Part shown: positions 18,801 to 26,744 of the stretch, in pieces | Numbering within the stretch: position 1 is the stretch's first letter | Layout: each line of letters opens with the position of its first letter | Source: Oribacterium sp. oral taxon 102 | GTDB lineage: Bacteria; Bacillota; Clostridia; Lachnospirales; Lachnospiraceae | DNA length: 64,000 bases | Direction: 5' to 3' | Assembly (NCBI RefSeq): GCF_013394775.1 | Contig: NZ_JABXYT010000001.1 | Location: 1,626,501-1,690,500, forward strand | Notes under the pieces: generated by a model | Database searches by the model: none | The model's input: the letters and a program-made list of their open reading frames with translations, nothing else | Told to the model about the DNA's origin: nothing | Program-made: the position numbers and the translations under genes

Positions 18801-21800
18801 ACAGCAGACTGCCGAGAGGCTTAAGCTGCACCGGCGCGATGGCGTTCTCTCCGGCGTGAAGCGTGATTTCCTTCTGTACGGCGGCATAGCCCTCCTTATA
18901 GAAGCGCACGGTATAGCTTCCTTCGTAGATCCCGTCTGCTGTGAAGCCGCCGTCCGCCCCGCTGTATACAGGCGGAAGCGTTTCCTCTGCTTCGATCCGG
19001 ATCCGGACATCCGAAAGTCCTTCCCCGTTTTCTCCCGTCACACGCCCGCTGAAGGATGCTTTTTCCGCCGGCTCCAGCACGATATCATCGAGCAGAACCC
19101 TGCCGGAACGAAGATCGATATTCTTCACTATCCTGCTCCGGAAGCCGTAGGCGGAAACCTCCAGTGTGTAGGAGCTTCCGCTCCGGTTCATCGCATGGTC
19201 GATCCGGAAGGAGCCGTCGACCGCAGACGACTGCGTATACCGTCCCGTCTCCTTCACAGAAACCTTCGCCTTAAGTGGAATGGCATCGCTTCGGTATTTG
19301 CCTGCCTCCTCTGCGCCGCGATCCTCTGCATTGGTTAATTCCGGCTTTCCGCCCGAAGCGTTTCCCGAAGAAGCGCCTGCGTCCTCTTCTGTCAGGGCAT
19401 ACTGCGCCCGAAGCGGCAGGTCGCCGTTTCCGAAACTCTCTCCGCTCCGGAGCCTTGCCGTCCCATCCTTTTCTCTCCTTTTTTGAGAATCTATAGAGGA
19501 TACGGCATCCTCCTTCCGCTCTTCACTGTCCGGAATCACAGACGATGTCGCGACCCGCTCTGCACTTTCGAGCTCAGAGGACGTTTCGTTCTTTTCCTCT
19601 CTTTCGAGCTCGGAGGGAGACGCAGTTCTTTCCTCTCTCTCGGGCTCGGCGGATGTCGTGATGCTTTCCTCCCTTTCCGCTTCAGACGGCGTGGCGAGTC
19701 TTCCTCCGGCTCTGCCCGACGCTTCTCTCTGCTTCATGAATTCTGCATTGGCGGCACCGACATAGACATTGTCGATGTACCAGCCGAGGTTATAGTTATC
19801 GATCCAGCCGCCCTTCGTGGTAACGGCATGGAATCTAACCTCCACCTCTGTTCCTGTATAGTCCCTGAGCGAGGCACCAAGCTGCTGCCAGGTGAAGATC
19901 TGATCATGATCCTGCACCCTTTCCTTGGAGAGAAGCTGCGTCCACTGCCCGCTTCCCTTCTCCCGGATCTCCACGGTAAACGCCGCCGTATCCGATACAG
20001 CATCGTTGCCGGAATAGGAGTCAAAATAGAGATGATCCCCCTCCTGCACGCGGAACGCCGGCATCAGAAGCCAGCTGTCCTGATCGTTATGAATCTTTCC
20101 GGAAAGATTGGTGCCGAAGACATGGCTGACCTCTCCTGTCCGTTCCTTCCGGAGTCCCTCCCACGCTGTCCTCGGGAGAAGCGACATATCCTTGGTATCC
20201 GGAATCTCCGGCACGCCCCATTCCCATTCGTTCAGCGTACTGCTGCCTGCATTCTCCGCTCCGGACAGGAAGCCCTGCTCGCCGTCCTCGAAGTCATAGG
20301 CGGCAGTCTCCTTATATGCGGTGTAATGCACGGTCAGCTCCTTGGAATACTGCCCGATGTTCCCGCTCCGATCTGCCGCGCAGACACGGTACACATAGCT
20401 CTCGCCGGAAACCGCCTCCGTATCATACCAGTTTACCCGGTAATGCGAGGCCGGACGCTTCGGATCCTCTCCCTTGTTAATGAACTGGAATGCATCCTTA
20501 TCCTGTTTCACCTCTGCGACAGTCCGGAACGCGTCCGCATCCTCCGAAGCGCCGCGCCGCTCGATCCGATATTCCTTCATATCCGTCTCTTCATTGGCGA
20601 CAAAGGAGAGCAGCAGCCCCTTCTTCTCAATGCGTCCCCGCAGATCCTGCACCTGTCCCGGCGCGGTGTTCTCGCCCTTGTCTACCCGCAGGTTGTCAAG
20701 GTACCAGCCGACGCCCTCGTCTCCGTCATGTCCGAAGAAATAGAAGCGAAGCTGCAGCGGCCTTGCCTTTCCTGCATATTTTTCGAGAGAAATGGTGTTA
20801 TGCTCCCATGCCCGATCCTTAATATCCGGACGCAGCACAACCTGATAGATATCCTCCCAGTCTCCCTCTCGTCCGCTTAGCGACGCCTGCAGCTTCGCCT
20901 GTGAGATGCCGCTGAAGCCATTGTACATATCCACAGAAAGAGACGGAACCGTATGCGGATCCTGCGGATCCACCGAAACATTGCTCAGGTCGATCGGCGG
21001 AAGATAGAGGTAGCTGTCCACACGGCGCTCGAAGCCGGCATAACCGCCGTTGATTCCGATATAGCTTTTGTTCTCACTGCCGTCTCCGCTGTCCGGGAAG
21101 GGAGGCTCCGCATTGGAGCTCCTGTGAGAAATCGCCCAACTACCATCCATCAGGAAGCCGCGCAGTCCCTCCTCCGCCCTCTCGAAGTTCTCCGACCATG
21201 GGAGGCTCGCCCCCTTCTGAACTGTGACAGTCGTCTCCTTCTTCACTTCATGATTCGCATAGTCGGTGACAATCGCCTCGATATGGAGCGTTCCCGTCCC
21301 GAGCTCCTCCGAGGGGATCACCGCGGTATACACGCCGTTTTTCTGTTCTCCCGAGAACAGGGTCATGCGGATTTCCTTCGCCTGTCCGCTCTCTGCATTC
21401 AGCCAGTAGCGAAGCATGAGCTTCCGGATAGACACATCATCGGAGGCATTTGCCGTCACCTTGACATCCCTCCCGATATAGCCCTCCGGGTTCACATCGA
21501 GGGAAAGCTTCGGTTCCTCTGCATCCGTTCCTTTCTGGTATACCGTGCCGATGATCGATGCCTGCCCCCGATCCATGAGCTTCGCGACCGCATCATACGC
21601 ATTGATGAGTCCCGCGCCATAGGCGTCGTTCGGGCTGCCCGGATACTGTCCGTCCTCCAACGGCTCCGCCGTTTCCATCAGGAGCGCCCGAACCTCCTCC
21701 AGCGTATCCACCATTTCTTCCTTATGGTATTTCTTCGCAGCAGAGCGAAGCAGTGCCACGACGCCCGCGACATGCGGCGCCGCCATGGAGGTGCCATTCC

Positions 21801-23121
21801 ACGAAACATATGTTCCGGCAGAATTCACGGAGCGCACCTGCACGCCCGGCGCAGAAAGCTCCGGCTTTGTTATCCCACTGTTGAAGGCGGATGGTCCCTT
21901 GTTGGAGAAACGTCCGATCTTCTTGTTCCGATCCACAGCCGCCACTGCAATGACATTCTCATAGTTTGCCGGATTGGATATCGTGCCCTTCCCCGGAATC
22001 TTGCCGGAGGTATTTCCCGCGGCAAATACCGGAATGATGCCAGCCTCTACCCATGCGTCCGTCACATCCTTGAACCAGATATCCGTATCGGCTTCTCCGC
22101 CCCAGGAATTGTTGACGACATCCGGATGCATCTCCAGCATCCACTGCGCTGCGGCAATCAGATTATCCACCTCGCCGCCCTCCGGTCCCATGGCGCGGGC
22201 AGTAATGAACTTTGCCCCCGGCGCGACACCGATCCGATTCAGATTACTGCCCTCCTCACCGACGATCGTCCCCGCTACATGGGTGCCATGGTCGTCCGAG
22301 GAGGTCAGCTGCGGAACAGTCGTACGATCTACAAAATCCCGATAGCCGCCGCCCTCCCATACCTTCGTGGCAGGATCATCCTGCTTCTTCAGGATGGTAT
22401 CGCTCGCTGCATCATAGTCGAGGAAGGCGCGGCGGAGCGCCTTCAGATTGTAGTTCGCACCGCCGTCAATGATGCCGACCACCGCATCCCTGCCGTCCAC
22501 GCCGAACTCCTCCCATACCTTATCGGCATGAACCATCTGCACGCCCCATTCGATATCCCTCTCATCCGGCTGGTACAGTGTGCTTCTTTGTATTCGTTTC
22601 TTGATGGAGTCCTGCTTCGTGCCGTCATCCTCTACCGGCGCGATGCTGTCCACCCTCCTGTTTTCCGTGAGCAGTATGAGCTCCGGCAGGGCGGCAAGCT
22701 GCAGCACGAGCTCCCGATCCTCTGTTACGAGATGGATTGCGTTTGTAATGTAGAAGGATTCCCATTCCGTAACTCTCCCCTGCTTCTCCGCCTCTTCGAT
22801 CCGCTTTATGGCTGCCGCCTGTGCCTTCTCCGCCTTTTCCTTCCGCGAAAGACCCTCGTCCTCACAGCGGAACTTGAGCAGGAGATCATACGGCGCTGTC
22901 ATCCCGGAAAGAAGCTTCTCCGCTTCTGCCGTCTTCTCCGGATTTCCGCTCTCCGAAGCGGTGCTCTCGCCCTCTCTGCGATCAGCCGAATGGACAGCGG
23001 CACTGTCCGTCAAAAGAGGTGCCGCATAGGTCACCGGCTGCGTTCCTGCCGCAATCTGGGACAGGAGAAGCGCTGCGGCAATCGTCCGTGCCGCAGCTTT
23101 CTTTGTAATATATTTCAACAT
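15868..23121 (-). CDS. Giant wall-bound subtilisin-family (S8) protease with BspA-type LRRs and cell-wall-binding repeats
   Basis: A 2,417-residue secreted protein. After a signal peptide (about 1-33) and propeptide, the S8 catalytic domain spans about 200-515 with Asp219 (VVGIIDGG), His278 (DDHGTHVAGT), Asn370 (FAAGN) and Ser445 (NGTSMAAPH). Two immune-inhibitor-A/MAM-like domains follow (about 640-810 and 940-1110), an arrangement like Bacillopeptidase F. Next come a Ser/Glu-rich imperfect repeat (about 1140-1207), carboxypeptidase-regulatory-like folds (about 1285-1415), BspA-type leucine-rich repeats (about 1660-1800 and 2020-2195), a Gly/Asn linker, and choline-binding-type wall repeats to the end. 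It probably degrades host or bacterial surface proteins while bound to the wall. No sortase signal is present. Confidence 0.93.
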   Translation of the reverse strand: MLKYITKKAAARTIAAALLLSQIAAGTQPVTYAAPLLTDSAAVHSADRREGESTASESGNPEKTAEAEKLLSGMTAPYDLLLKFRCEDEGLSRKEKAEKAQAAAIKRIEEAEKQGRVTEWESFYITNAIHLVTEDRELVLQLAALPELILLTENRRVDSIAPVEDDGTKQDSIKKRIQRSTLYQPDERDIEWGVQMVHADKVWEEFGVDGRDAVVGIIDGGANYNLKALRRAFLDYDAASDTILKKQDDPATKVWEGGGYRDFVDRTTVPQLTSSDDHGTHVAGTIVGEEGSNLNRIGVAPGAKFITARAMGPEGGEVDNLIAAAQWMLEMHPDVVNNSWGGEADTDIWFKDVTDAWVEAGIIPVFAAGNTSGKIPGKGTISNPANYENVIAVAAVDRNKKIGRFSNKGPSAFNSGITKPELSAPGVQVRSVNSAGTYVSWNGTSMAAPHVAGVVALLRSAAKKYHKEEMVDTLEEVRALLMETAEPLEDGQYPGSPNDAYGAGLINAYDAVAKLMDRGQASIIGTVYQKGTDAEEPKLSLDVNPEGYIGRDVKVTANASDDVSIRKLMLRYWLNAESGQAKEIRMTLFSGEQKNGVYTAVIPSEELGTGTLHIEAIVTDYANHEVKKETTVTVQKGASLPWSENFERAEEGLRGFLMDGSWAISHRSSNAEPPFPDSGDGSENKSYIGINGGYAGFERRVDSYLYLPPIDLSNVSVDPQDPHTVPSLSVDMYNGFSGISQAKLQASLSGREGDWEDIYQVVLRPDIKDRAWEHNTISLEKYAGKARPLQLRFYFFGHDGDEGVGWYLDNLRVDKGENTAPGQVQDLRGRIEKKGLLLSFVANEETDMKEYRIERRGASEDADAFRTVAEVKQDKDAFQFINKGEDPKRPASHYRVNWYDTEAVSGESYVYRVCAADRSGNIGQYSKELTVHYTAYKETAAYDFEDGEQGFLSGAENAGSSTLNEWEWGVPEIPDTKDMSLLPRTAWEGLRKERTGEVSHVFGTNLSGKIHNDQDSWLLMPAFRVQEGDHLYFDSYSGNDAVSDTAAFTVEIREKGSGQWTQLLSKERVQDHDQIFTWQQLGASLRDYTGTEVEVRFHAVTTKGGWIDNYNLGWYIDNVYVGAANAEFMKQREASGRAGGRLATPSEAEREESITTSAEPEREERTASPSELEREEKNETSSELESAERVATSSVIPDSEERKEDAVSSIDSQKRREKDGTARLRSGESFGNGDLPLRAQYALTEEDAGASSGNASGGKPELTNAEDRGAEEAGKYRSDAIPLKAKVSVKETGRYTQSSAVDGSFRIDHAMNRSGSSYTLEVSAYGFRSRIVKNIDLRSGRVLLDDIVLEPAEKASFSGRVTGENGEGLSDVRIRIEAEETLPPVYSGADGGFTADGIYEGSYTVRFYKEGYAAVQKEITLHAGENAIAPVQLKPLGSLLSETVDYHYTEETDASGNYQTIFFTSGVRGMAVRFQSPHKGGILKSADIFTVLNQYFGGHYMEIGVLSYNDTGRLVELADFREYPDALQENGWSTIDFSEYMIQTDKPLYIVATYKDSVPVSESMGVYYDTKASEKAISHSYVYDGSFTKTESISPKGAYAVKTTWLYAADAATNPEWKDAENGGAHVDPPVNPSDEGEFIFDADSRTITKYSGKSRNVTIPSVIRDTPVEKIGKGAFDGVGKEEKLETVTFPEGLTEIGDGAFKNNNLKNVEIPDTVTKIGASAFAFQYKDGMDDKSFTVTLPEGITEIAESTFEGAGSPLRAKLPGVESIRKGAFRGSSDVEIEAPRLREITDDAFGTYDRTDYNYARIYTDPESPLNGKSGQYLINPAVVTITARNARDHEEILKRAHYYGTDVTTITRNIPAERFYRMGQSIRFEPPVIRKDGTPYFSADPAAELKLQKTNAAEFYYYAYQPHLRLPVLDSDRKLVGFTAPNASVTIRAGAETVTAAANEDGFFEAEVKPMAAGTRVSLEINGKTALTAEVERNTGESDYLIENGVLLRYTGAGGNLRLPVAGNGGSVTEIGDFAFYEASLSSVILPDKVKSIGAGAFMNTGLQSFGWDLRDINRAALVYINEYAFRNDALGEVRLPELTHVIRTAAFENNEIETLELGTYTSHIGDHAFRNNHIRRLETAKRQEELGKGAFENNEISELTVNGWMAGYEEGITELPDYVFAGNQLTEVQLPKEISSVSPLAFLRNPGRGGRFIVGSDNAAVRPTENYDVRRSDGTLLCYQMDDGGKTDPKPDDNGKKNENGGKNNGSGGRRGTGGSGGHSVSPSVRAAAGAGAAGASVQILGSGWTQDAGGWRYQSASGTAAKSCWGVQTDAGRTVWYYFGADGYMQTGWISTGSSRYYLNPVSDGFKGKMLTGWQWIDGYCYYFETEPGKDMGHLYTAGMTPDGYTVDAAGRWTVQGVAVKR
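15931..16026. repeat. 96-bp near-identical segment shared with 25921-26016 (copy 1)
   Basis: This part of the C-terminal wall-binding module differs from 25921-26016 at only two bases. It encodes a GWQWIDGYCYYFETEPGKD-type repeat. Flanking sequence is far less similar, so recent exchange between the two giant genes is likely. Confidence 0.85.
19505..19710 (-). repeat. Coding Ser/Glu/Arg-rich imperfect tandem repeat in the giant protease
   Basis: Codes for a series of units of roughly 12-14 residues resembling TPSEAEREE, SAEPEREER, SPSELEREE and SSELESAER. It has low complexity, is highly charged, and separates the protease half from the adhesive half of the protein. It is probably a flexible stalk, and a likely place for length variation between strains. 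Confidence 0.7.
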
Positions 23122-23198
23122 AAGTCTCTTAACTCTCTTTTCCTTCCTTTTCCTTTATTTTCCGCGCTGCTCATTCGCACGCAGAACCGCACATTTAC

Positions 23199-23243
23199 TG
23201 TATAAGTCCCCTGTCAAGCGGAGCAACGCGAAGGACTTATGTA
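23199..23243. repeat. 45-bp TGTATAAGTCC-ended inverted-repeat element
   Basis: TGTATAAGTCC (23199-23209) faces GGACTTATGTA (23233-23243), ten of eleven positions paired. It is followed within 10 bp by a palindrome TGCCGAAGCTTTCGGCA (23252-23268). The same pair of features, in the opposite orientation, lies near 31020-31065. It lies in the promoter region of the giant protease gene. Confidence 0.6.
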
Positions 23244-23286
23244 ATTGGTAGTGCCGAAGCTTTCGGCATGGGGTTCGTAACAATTC

Positions 23287-23356
23287 AGGAACCGTCGATT
23301 AAAGCAGAAAAGTCATATGCGAACAGACGTGCGTCACAAACCAATCCATGCTTCCT
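23287..23356. repeat. 70-bp MITE-like element touching the stop codon of the next gene
   Basis: Same length as, and gap-free alignment to, 13085-13154. Its right end (GCTTCCT|CAG) overlaps by one base the TGA stop (23358-23356) of the wall-binding protein gene transcribed on the minus strand. The inverted ends are more degraded than in the other copies. Confidence 0.65.
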
Positions 23357-26300
23357 CAGTATGATGGCGACTTCAGCGCGATATCGAAGCTGGTTCTCGC
23401 ATACCCTGCCATATAGAGCGTCACCGTGAATACCGGGTACCTCCCTGCCTCGTCCGCCTTCAATTCCCCGATCTTATCCGCATACCTGTACAGGGCTTCC
23501 AGATTAACGGCAGCAATCGGCGTCCCTGCCGCACTCCAGTCCTTGTCAGTCCCGGCAATTCCGACGGCAAACGCCGCATCCGCAGGCTCCGACTTTTTCC
23601 TGAGCGTCACGCCCATTGCCCTCCACTGCGCTTCGGGAATGGAACGATCAGAAACCGCAATGCGAATCGTCCCTCTGCCGTTCATCACCGGAAGCCCATC
23701 CTGAAGCGGATAAGCATCCTTGTAGGAATCCTGCAATGCCGCTGCGGCGGGAATCGGGGTTCCCTCCTCCGTGATCTCCGCATAATGCAGCGTCACAGAG
23801 GCCTCCGGCGCGCCTGCCATCACAGCGCGAAGCGTCACGCTCCGGCTCCGGATATCCTGTGCTATCTCCTCATACGGAACTATCAGCTCGGCAAGCCCTG
23901 TACTGTAATTCCGTACTGCCCTGACCTTTTCCAGCTTCCGATCTCCTGCATACAGCCGGATAACAGACGGATTGTCGTCTCCGTCCAGTCCCGAAACCGA
24001 GATCACAATGGGCGCATAGGGTGCGAGCTCTGCAGCTGCACTGAGCGACAACGCCTTATCCTTTTTGTAGGAAAGCGTAAGCTCTGCCGTCTCCGCATCC
24101 TCTGCCGCCTCTATGCGGAGCAGATAGCTCTTCCCCTCCGAAAGACTCGCTGTCCCGAGAACAGCAGCGGAATGCAGCCGGAGCTGCTTCTTGTCTTCGT
24201 CCATTGTATAATCCTGTCCTGCCGTGAGCAGCCGCATCGAACCGCCTTTTTCTCCAAAATACAGCCGGACATCCTTTGGTTCCGTCTCATCCCAGGAGAA
24301 ATTTCGAAGTGTGAGCAGCGGTTCCTCCGCCGCGTAATAGCCGCCGGATTTATCCGGCGTCAATGCCGGCGCATTGCGGTAGCTCAGGCGGATGCTGACC
24401 GGCTTTACGCCGCGCATCCGCATTTGCATCGTAAACGTACTGCCGCCCCATGCGCTGCTGCTGATATAGCCTGCCTGATCAAGCGCCGCATAGTCCGGAA
24501 TGCTTACCCGGTAGCTCCCATCCGATTCCTTCTCGAAATGAAGCTTCTCTGTCACATCCGTACTGCCTGCGATGAAACGCACCTTCTCCGCGTCCTCATC
24601 CGTCACACCATGCAGGATCACCCGCTTGGAAACGGACGTTTTCCTCGAGACATCTCTGTATTCAACCGTAGACGCGCCGTCTCGGTTCTCTTCCCATTCG
24701 ACGCTCCGATCCGTCGTAATCGTCAGATACGCGTCTCCCAGCTTCGTCTCTCCATCATAGACCATGAGGGAAAGCATTTCCTTCAGTTCATTCGGCATCA
24801 GATCATCCATACGGATCGACGCCGCCTTCTCTGCTTCATCAAAGGAGAAGCCATGATCCTTCGTCAGCCTGAGGTAATCCGGATAACCGGTTCGGAGGGA
24901 CAGCCCGCTTCCGTCTCCCTTATAGTTTTCCAGCGTCAGCACCGCTGTTTCGTCGAAGCGATAGCTGTGCTTCTCACTTCCCCAACTCGTGCTTTCCGTA
25001 TGATCCCATTTCAGCGTAACCTTATCCGTTTCCTCCGCCTTGTTGAAGCGAATCCGCATCGTCACCGCGCCGAGGCTCTCAAAAGACTCCAGCAATCCGT
25101 TGTATTCGGATGGAAGATCATCCAGGATCGCCCTTGCCGTCACTTCCCTGCCTGCCTCCGGTCTTGTCTCAAAGCTCCAGCTCATAACTTTGAGATCCAG
25201 CGTCCTCTGATCAGATAGCGTAAATCGGATCTTCTTCGGAAAGAAGCTGTAGTCGGAGGGATTATTGGAAATATAATCCGCGCTCACGTCCTCCGGCTGC
25301 TCAAATCCGGTAAAGCGCAGCTCCTCCGGTGGCGTCGGCTCCTCCTGCTTCTTCCGAAAGCTGACGGAAATGCTGACCTCCTGCCCTAAGAATTCCGCCT
25401 CGAGCTCCTGATAGCGAGACGGAATGTTGTAGCCGTCTGCTGTTGCCGTGACAGTGCCGCCCTCTGCCGCCTCCTCTGAAAATCTCCATTCCTTTACTTC
25501 CAGCGAGACATATCTGCCGCTCTTCATACGGAAGCGCACCGCTCTCGGCAGCTTCTTCCGATAGGATGCCGCATTCCCGTCGATGTAATCAAGCACCACA
25601 TCCTCCGGCTGCACATAACTGAATACGCCGTCCTCCTTACTGATCTCGCTGTCGCTTGCCTTTCCGCCGTGCTCTGTTTCTTTCCCGCCCGGGATCTCGC
25701 TCGGGCTCGTCTTTCCGGGGCGGTTCGGATCCGTCTTGCCGGAATCGTCCCGTTCTCTCCTTCTCCTGCCGCCGGAGCTGCTCCCGCCTCCGGAAGCGGC
25801 GGCCGCCGCTCTACGGGGTGTCGCCGGCTTCGCTGCCGTAGAAATGCCCTTTCCCGCCTCGTAATGCACGCTGCCATCCGCTTCCGTCCAGCGCCCGTCC
25901 GCATTGACATAGTAATGATCCGGCGTCATCCCTGCCGTATACAGGTGCCCCATGTCCTTTCCCGGCTCGGTCTCGAAGTAATAGCAGTATCCGTCGATCC
26001 ACTGCCAGCCGGTCAGAAGCACCGCTTTGCCTCCCTCCACCGACGTATGCAGGAAGTACCAGACTCCGTTCCCGTCCTTTACCCAGCCATGCTGCATCGC
26101 GCCGCTTCCGGGTTCAAAATAATACCAGCTGCCGTCTGTGCCCCGGTTCCATCCTGTCTCCATATTTCCTGTTTCCGGAGCCAGATAATACCATTTATCG
26201 CCCAAATGAAGCCATCCTGTCTGCGCGATCCCCGCACTGTAATACCGCCAGCTCCCGTTTTCCTGCAGCCAGCCGCTTCCCTGCGCCGCAGAAACTGCCG

Positions 26301-26370
26301 CCAGCGGAGATGCCATGGTACAGGTGAATGCCAGCGTCAGCGCCAGCATCTTCCATAGCTGTTTCCTCAT
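23356..26370 (-). CDS. Large secreted protein with N-terminal cell-wall-binding repeats and repeated beta-sandwich domains
   Basis: A 1,004-residue protein with a signal peptide (RKQLWKMLALTLAFTCTMA ...). About six choline-binding-type repeats follow (residues about 30-180, GWLQENGSWRYY, GWVKDGNGVWYF, GWQWIDGYCYY). A basic Ala/Gly/Ser/Arg linker comes next (about 200-250), then roughly 750 residues of repeated beta-rich modules. LTPDKSGGYYAAEEPLLTL and similar stretches recall the HID/DUF1533 surface domain, but this is tentative. The start at 26370 has GGAGG in front; an ATG 78 bp upstream does not. It is probably a wall-attached adhesin. The wall-binding region is N-terminal, the reverse of the neighbouring protease. 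Confidence 0.85.
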   Translation of the reverse strand: MRKQLWKMLALTLAFTCTMASPLAAVSAAQGSGWLQENGSWRYYSAGIAQTGWLHLGDKWYYLAPETGNMETGWNRGTDGSWYYFEPGSGAMQHGWVKDGNGVWYFLHTSVEGGKAVLLTGWQWIDGYCYYFETEPGKDMGHLYTAGMTPDHYYVNADGRWTEADGSVHYEAGKGISTAAKPATPRRAAAAASGGGSSSGGRRRRERDDSGKTDPNRPGKTSPSEIPGGKETEHGGKASDSEISKEDGVFSYVQPEDVVLDYIDGNAASYRKKLPRAVRFRMKSGRYVSLEVKEWRFSEEAAEGGTVTATADGYNIPSRYQELEAEFLGQEVSISVSFRKKQEEPTPPEELRFTGFEQPEDVSADYISNNPSDYSFFPKKIRFTLSDQRTLDLKVMSWSFETRPEAGREVTARAILDDLPSEYNGLLESFESLGAVTMRIRFNKAEETDKVTLKWDHTESTSWGSEKHSYRFDETAVLTLENYKGDGSGLSLRTGYPDYLRLTKDHGFSFDEAEKAASIRMDDLMPNELKEMLSLMVYDGETKLGDAYLTITTDRSVEWEENRDGASTVEYRDVSRKTSVSKRVILHGVTDEDAEKVRFIAGSTDVTEKLHFEKESDGSYRVSIPDYAALDQAGYISSSAWGGSTFTMQMRMRGVKPVSIRLSYRNAPALTPDKSGGYYAAEEPLLTLRNFSWDETEPKDVRLYFGEKGGSMRLLTAGQDYTMDEDKKQLRLHSAAVLGTASLSEGKSYLLRIEAAEDAETAELTLSYKKDKALSLSAAAELAPYAPIVISVSGLDGDDNPSVIRLYAGDRKLEKVRAVRNYSTGLAELIVPYEEIAQDIRSRSVTLRAVMAGAPEASVTLHYAEITEEGTPIPAAAALQDSYKDAYPLQDGLPVMNGRGTIRIAVSDRSIPEAQWRAMGVTLRKKSEPADAAFAVGIAGTDKDWSAAGTPIAAVNLEALYRYADKIGELKADEAGRYPVFTVTLYMAGYARTSFDIALKSPSY
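25921..26016. repeat. 96-bp near-identical segment shared with 15931-16026 (copy 2)
   Basis: See the partner copy: two differences in 96 bases, within otherwise diverged wall-binding modules of two adjacent giant genes. Same orientation, about 10 kb apart, so a direct repeat able to recombine. Confidence 0.85.
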
Positions 26371-26630
26371 ATTCCCTCCTATTTCCTCCTGTTTCTCCCC
26401 CTGCCATAGATGCCGGACTCCGCCGGGGCAAAGGATTCCCGATAACATATATAGAATCTCCTGCCCTGCTCGCAGAGGCAGCGCTGCGAATACAAGTCTC
26501 CCATGGTGCTTCGTTCCTTCGAAGCGACCACAGCTCTTATATCGAGCATTTTAGTTAGTTATATCTAACTATAAAATTCTAGCAAAAGCCAATTTCATAG
26601 TCAATATAAAAAAATCAATAGATCAAAAAA

Positions 26631-26660
26631 AGGACAATCAGGTTTTAAGCTGATTGTCCT
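26631..26660 (-). terminator. Intrinsic terminator after the zinc-ribbon gene
   Basis: Exact 11-bp arms AGGACAATCAG / CTGATTGTCCT around an 8-nt loop. On the minus strand the stem is followed directly by seven T residues. It lies 84 bp past the stop of the zinc-ribbon gene, beyond the inserted MITE-like element. Confidence 0.85.
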
Positions 26661-26675
26661 CTGCTGTATTTCTTA

Positions 26676-26744
26676 GGGAAACGCTGATTTATTCATGCCC
26701 CGCTTGCTAAGGCACGTGAAATTCCGGTTTGATCAACGTTTCCC
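26676..26744. repeat. 69-bp MITE-like element flanked by TA, inserted at a stop codon
   Basis: GGGAAACGCTGAT at the left end and ATCAACGTTTCCC at the right end form terminal inverted repeats with two mismatches. TA lies directly outside each end (26674-26675 and 26745-26746), as expected for a TA target duplication of IS630/Tc1-type transposition. The right-hand TA plus the terminal G of the element form the TAG stop codon of the zinc-ribbon gene. Confidence 0.75.

Noticed and set aside
20953..23205. A 750-codon open frame on the plus strand opposite the giant protease
   Set aside because: It is a shadow of the minus-strand gene: low-complexity Arg/Leu/His composition, no domain, no ribosome site. 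The minus frame has a full S8 catalytic triad.
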